The notes beneath the pieces were generated by a model, which searched no databases, was not told the DNA's origin, and saw nothing but the letters and a program-made list of their open reading frames with translations. 64,000 bases of DNA from contig NZ_JASJEU010000024.1 in assembly GCF_030077735.1 (NCBI RefSeq), positions 1-64,000 of the forward strand. The letters are read 5' to 3'. The position numbers and the translations under genes are program-made. This DNA comes from Gordonibacter faecis (GTDB taxonomy: Bacteria > Actinomycetota > Coriobacteriia > Coriobacteriales > Eggerthellaceae). Within the stretch, counting starts at the first letter, position 1; the number at the start of each line of letters is the position of its first letter. Positions 61,101 to 64,000 of the stretch are shown here, in pieces.

Positions 61101-63810
61101 TTAAACCAGTAATAATATTGTAGCCTTGTCCGAAATTGGAAACCGATTTAGGTATGTAAAGATATGTCACGTTTACACAGGCCGACATCGAGTTTACATT
61201 CACCGCCTTCACGCCTTCCGGAATTAAGAAACGCCCGGTAATTGTTGCCGGCGTACCCCCGATAAGGGTAGTCATATCTTTCGAATAAATAACGCCATCT
61301 TTCGCCGTGAAAGATGGATTGCCTTCCTCGACCTCGATTTTTGTTAGAGACTTGCATACCATGAACGGATTAAAGCCCATGCTCGTCACAGACTTCGGAA
61401 TGAGAACTTCCTTAAGGTTATAGTTATTTCCAAAAGCACAACCGGTCATATATTCAAGGGTTTGAGGAAGTTTAAGCGAGGCAATATCTGCCCCATTGAA
61501 GGCATAGTTCCCTGTTTCGGTCACCTTGTATTGAGCATTCCCATTACTTGCGTCTATCGCGATGTCGGGGATAACCAAATCAACTCCAGAAAGACTCACC
61601 ATAGAGTACGACTTTCCCAGCACCCTACACGTTCCAGGCGTATCTCCATTGGGCTCTTTTATTATTTGGTAACGTAAGCGAGCCCCTTCGTATTCGTAAT
61701 CGAATATGCCATTTTCCGCCAGAAGAGAGACTGTCCCGGAGAGGACCGAAAGACCCGAAGCTGTTGTATGCTCTTGCAGTGCGAGCGTTGTGTCGTAGGT
61801 GGGCAGCGTTTCCGCCTCAGGCTGCTCATCTGCGGGTTCAGTGGTCGTTTGGGAGGTGGTCGCTTCTGATGATGAGGCGACCACCTCCACGGCGCGGGTG
61901 GCGCGAGTAAGCTCATGAGTGTCAAGCGAGAGAACTGCGGTCACCTCGGAGGTGCCTTCGGCTTTGGCGGTGGTGGTGCCTTGCTCGTCAACCGAGAGGG
62001 GCTTGGCGGCGTAGGAGAAGGAAAGTTCCACCGGGCTGGGGGCTTCGCAGAGGCCATCTTCGAAGAGGTTGGCTTGCTGGCCTACTTCGAGGGTCAGGGG
62101 TTCTTCAGGGAGAGTGAGACCGTAGGGCATCAGGTGGTTGTTGTTGGCCAGAAGGCCGAGGTTCCAGGGGTAGCTGCCAGCTTCGTTATAGGGGCAGTAG
62201 ATGGAGACGTTTGTGCAGGTGGCGAGGGCGTCTTCGGCTACCTCGGGGGTGTTGAAGGCGACGATGCGAGTGAGCGCTTCGCAGGAGGCGAAGGCGCGGG
62301 AGTTGATTGATTGCACGCTTGCGGGAAGCCAGATGTCGGCGAGAGACGTGGCTTCAAAGGCGCGCTCGTCAATGTGTTGCAGGGTGCCAGGAAGACTCAC
62401 GCTTGCGAGGTTCGCACATCCTGCAAAGGCGGCTTCCCCAATGGTCGTTATTCCGGCGGGAAGCTTCACGCTGGTCAGTGAGCCGCGGTTTGCGAAGGCG
62501 TTGGTGGCAATGGTACTCACGCGGTACGACACGCCGTTGATCTTGGCGGATGCGGGGATTTCAAAGTCAGATGCGGGGTCTTCTGCACCTTCCCAGCTAA
62601 CAGAGAGTGTATAGTCATCCAGAAGCGTAAACACCAACCCGCTTGCGGCGGATTCCACCTCGGGGTGCGCCGTTGCGCCCAGCTCGGCAGGTTCGGCAAA
62701 GTGCTCAAAGCCAGCCGCTTCCCACACAGCCTTGCGCTCGTTGTAGTCTTCCCCTGCTGGCAGTGCCACCACAACAGAGGACTTAACCTCATCGGCAAAC
62801 GCCGTCGCATCAATCTCGCGCACGTTCCCAAGTGCGGTAATCGACGTTAAATCCTTGCAACCAGCAAGGGCATATTCGCCAATAGTTTCCGTCTCAAGCG
62901 GAACCACAACGGCCGCGCCTACTTTCGGTGGGCACACGATGAGGGTCTTCATATCTTTCGAAAATAGCATCCCTGCCTGCGTTGCGAAGGTGGTGCTGCC
63001 ATCCCCGGCAGTGAGTGAGGAACCCTGGCATCGGGAAAATGCCAGGGCGGGAATGAATTTGGTTGAACCGGGGATGGTGACAGCACCCTCCTTGCCCTCG
63101 GGAATGAGCAGGAGATGCGAGTAGTCTTTGGAAAACAGCATGCGGTCCAACGACGAAAAGCCCTCGTTGCGGGGGCTTACGTGGACCTGCTTGAGCGACG
63201 AGCAGCCTTTCAGCGCCTCGTCGTCAACAGCTTTGATTGTTTCAGGAAGAAAGAGGGACTCTACAGAAGAGTCAGTGAATGCCCCCCCCCCCCCCGAGGT
63301 TTTTGAGGGCAGTTACCGTGTAGGTTTCGGAACCGCTCGCAACCTGGGCGGGAACGCTAAGGTGGGCGCTATTGGCAACGCAGCCGACGAGCGCCGCTGT
63401 TTTGCTTGACGCGTCCACCTCAAACACAAGACCGTCGGCGACGATAGACGTAAGGGAATCTGACGAACCCGCAGGTAGCGGTACCGTGCCTGCTACCTGG
63501 TCAGATGCACCAGTAGCGTCGGTGGAACCGGACACATTCGTGGTTTGCTTCTCGTTCGTGGAAGGTTGGTCGAGGGGTACCTGTTGGGAGAACTGAGCAG
63601 CGTCGCTACTCACACTCGAAGATTCAGTGGCATCCTCCGCGCCTGTAGCGTTGGAGGTTTCCGGGGCTAAAGGCTCAGAATGCCCCCCCCCCCCCGGAGG
63701 TTTTCGGATGGTGCGTCTGCGAAAGCAGGCAGCGTGCCGGTCGCCAAGGTCAGCGCGAGCACCGATGCGCACGCAACCTTGCCAAGCCGCAAAGCTCGAC
63801 GAGTAATCAT
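55198..63810 (-). CDS. Giant secreted BspA-like LRR protein 5, two OFF tracts (G13 and G14)
   Basis: The ATG at 63810 starts a signal peptide (RRALRLGKVACASVLALTLA, cleaved after AFA). The first tract (13 G) ends the frame at ILSL-stop; 11 or 14 G would open it. The linker and first LRR residues then run to a second tract (14 G at 63282-63295), which ends the frame at GGIH-stop; 13, 10 or 16 G would open it. With both open the product is about 2,870 residues. The body matches the family: LRR cassette and Ig-like domain (61880-63260), a further LRR stretch (60640-61720), an Ig-like segment, four repeat units (about 59320-60300, 58190-59070, 57090-57900, 55840-56860) and the C-terminal domain ending LTWVIQPAR. 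The last unit and C-terminus closely match gene 1. It is separated from the other four genes by about 9 kb. Confidence 0.85.
63282..63295 (-). repeat. G14 second phase-variation tract of gene 5
   Basis: Fourteen C on the plus strand inside the first LRR block. The coding strand reads AAAAACCTC-G14-CATTCACTGA. Thirteen G restores ...GGGGAFTDSSVESLF, matching the paralogues' xxAFxxC region. In both other registers stops follow (ATTCACTGA, or CTTCTGTAG). Confidence 0.9.
63683..63695 (-). repeat. G13 first phase-variation tract of gene 5
   Basis: Thirteen C on the plus strand, after the signal peptide. Flanks are GAAAACCTCC and CATTCTGAG (CTTTCTGAG in genes 1-4). 11 or 14 G is ON; 13 is OFF. Confidence 0.9.
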
Positions 63811-63841
63811 TTGTCCCTTGTCCCTTTACTTCAAAACTTCC

Positions 63842-63916
63842 GTGCATTTCCCGATGCACGTATCCCCTCTATGCGGGATATGTTCTGCATAGTAGCACGC
63901 GAATTGCGAATGTGAA
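63842..63916 (-). promoter_or_regulatory. Promoter and double-hairpin leader of gene 5
   Basis: -35 TTCACA (63911-63916), 16-bp spacer, extended -10 TGCTACTAT (hexamer 63889-63894). Hairpin A, TATCCC/GGGATA with a perfect stem, spans 63861-63880. Hairpin B, GTGCAT/ATGCAC, spans 63842-63859. Confidence 0.75.
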
Positions 63917-63965
63917 GGGGTGCCGGACTTAGCCGCCTCGGGAAGAAGCCATGACACAAGAAGCA

Positions 63966-63979
63966 ATATTCGCAGGTAG
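63966..63979 (-). promoter_or_regulatory. Partial upstream box of gene 5
   Basis: ATATTCGCAGGTAG resembles the CCGCAGGTAG core of the boxes at genes 1-4 and lies 49 bp upstream of the -35. The rest of the box is not conserved, and the window ends 21 bp further on. Confidence 0.35.
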
Positions 63980-64000
63980 GTGCCCTCCCCCGTGAGGCAC

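Noticed and set aside
63272..63859. A 195-codon frame upstream of gene 5 as a separate protein
   Set aside because: Its first third is the signal-peptide DNA in the wrong frame; the rest is the linker and LRR start of gene 5 cut off by the two tracts.

Overview
The window looks like a chromosome segment of a high-GC, anaerobic, gut-type actinobacterium, most probably Coriobacteriia (Eggerthellaceae-like). Three things suggest this: the uvrC-rapZ-yvcK-whiA cluster usual in Actinobacteria and Firmicutes, the gap-pgk-tpiA-gpmI glycolytic cluster, and a cytoplasmic molybdenum transhydroxylase/dehydroxylase-type operon with two MFS carriers and a LysR regulator. The genus cannot be fixed without a database search.

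Layout. 1-5.3 kb: lower-glycolysis genes, all on the minus strand, with hairpins and interspersed repeats in the gaps. 5.5-10.9 kb: whiA, yvcK, rapZ and uvrC, with uvrC apparently read from a leaderless transcript. 10.9-11.8 kb: a Fic-domain protein. 12-46.4 kb and 55.2-63.9 kb: five giant paralogous minus-strand genes for secreted BspA-like leucine-rich-repeat proteins of about 2,300-2,970 residues. Small toxin-antitoxin modules or their remains sit in the gaps: a candidate type I pair at 19.2-19.4 kb, an orphan Phd/YefM-like antitoxin at 37.4 kb, and a ribbon-helix-helix pair at 46.7-47.2 kb. At 47.4 kb there is a 73-bp relic of the 3' end of a sixth giant gene. 47.5-55.1 kb: the molybdenum enzyme operon (catalytic subunit, Fe-S subunit, two MFS carriers, a small Pro/Gly-rich protein) and its divergent LysR gene.

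The most interesting system is the five-gene surface-protein array. Each gene has the same extended -10 promoter with a 16-bp spacer, the same double-hairpin 5' leader, an upstream box at a fixed distance of 49-50 bp, and the same type of Sec signal peptide. Right after the signal peptide lies a run of 12-13 G on the coding strand. The signal-peptide frame joins the 2,200-2,900-codon body only when the run is 11 or 14 G. In both other registers a stop follows within six codons. The fifth gene carries a second run of 14 G, 400 bp further in, that forms another switch. All six runs are in an OFF length in this sequence. This is the classic layout of slipped-strand phase variation, here applied to a coordinated family of giant LRR proteins. 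Patchwork identity between the N-terminal cassettes points to gene conversion between the loci, so the array may generate both ON/OFF and mosaic diversity. Assembly error in the homopolymers is the main alternative to true OFF states and must be excluded with raw reads.
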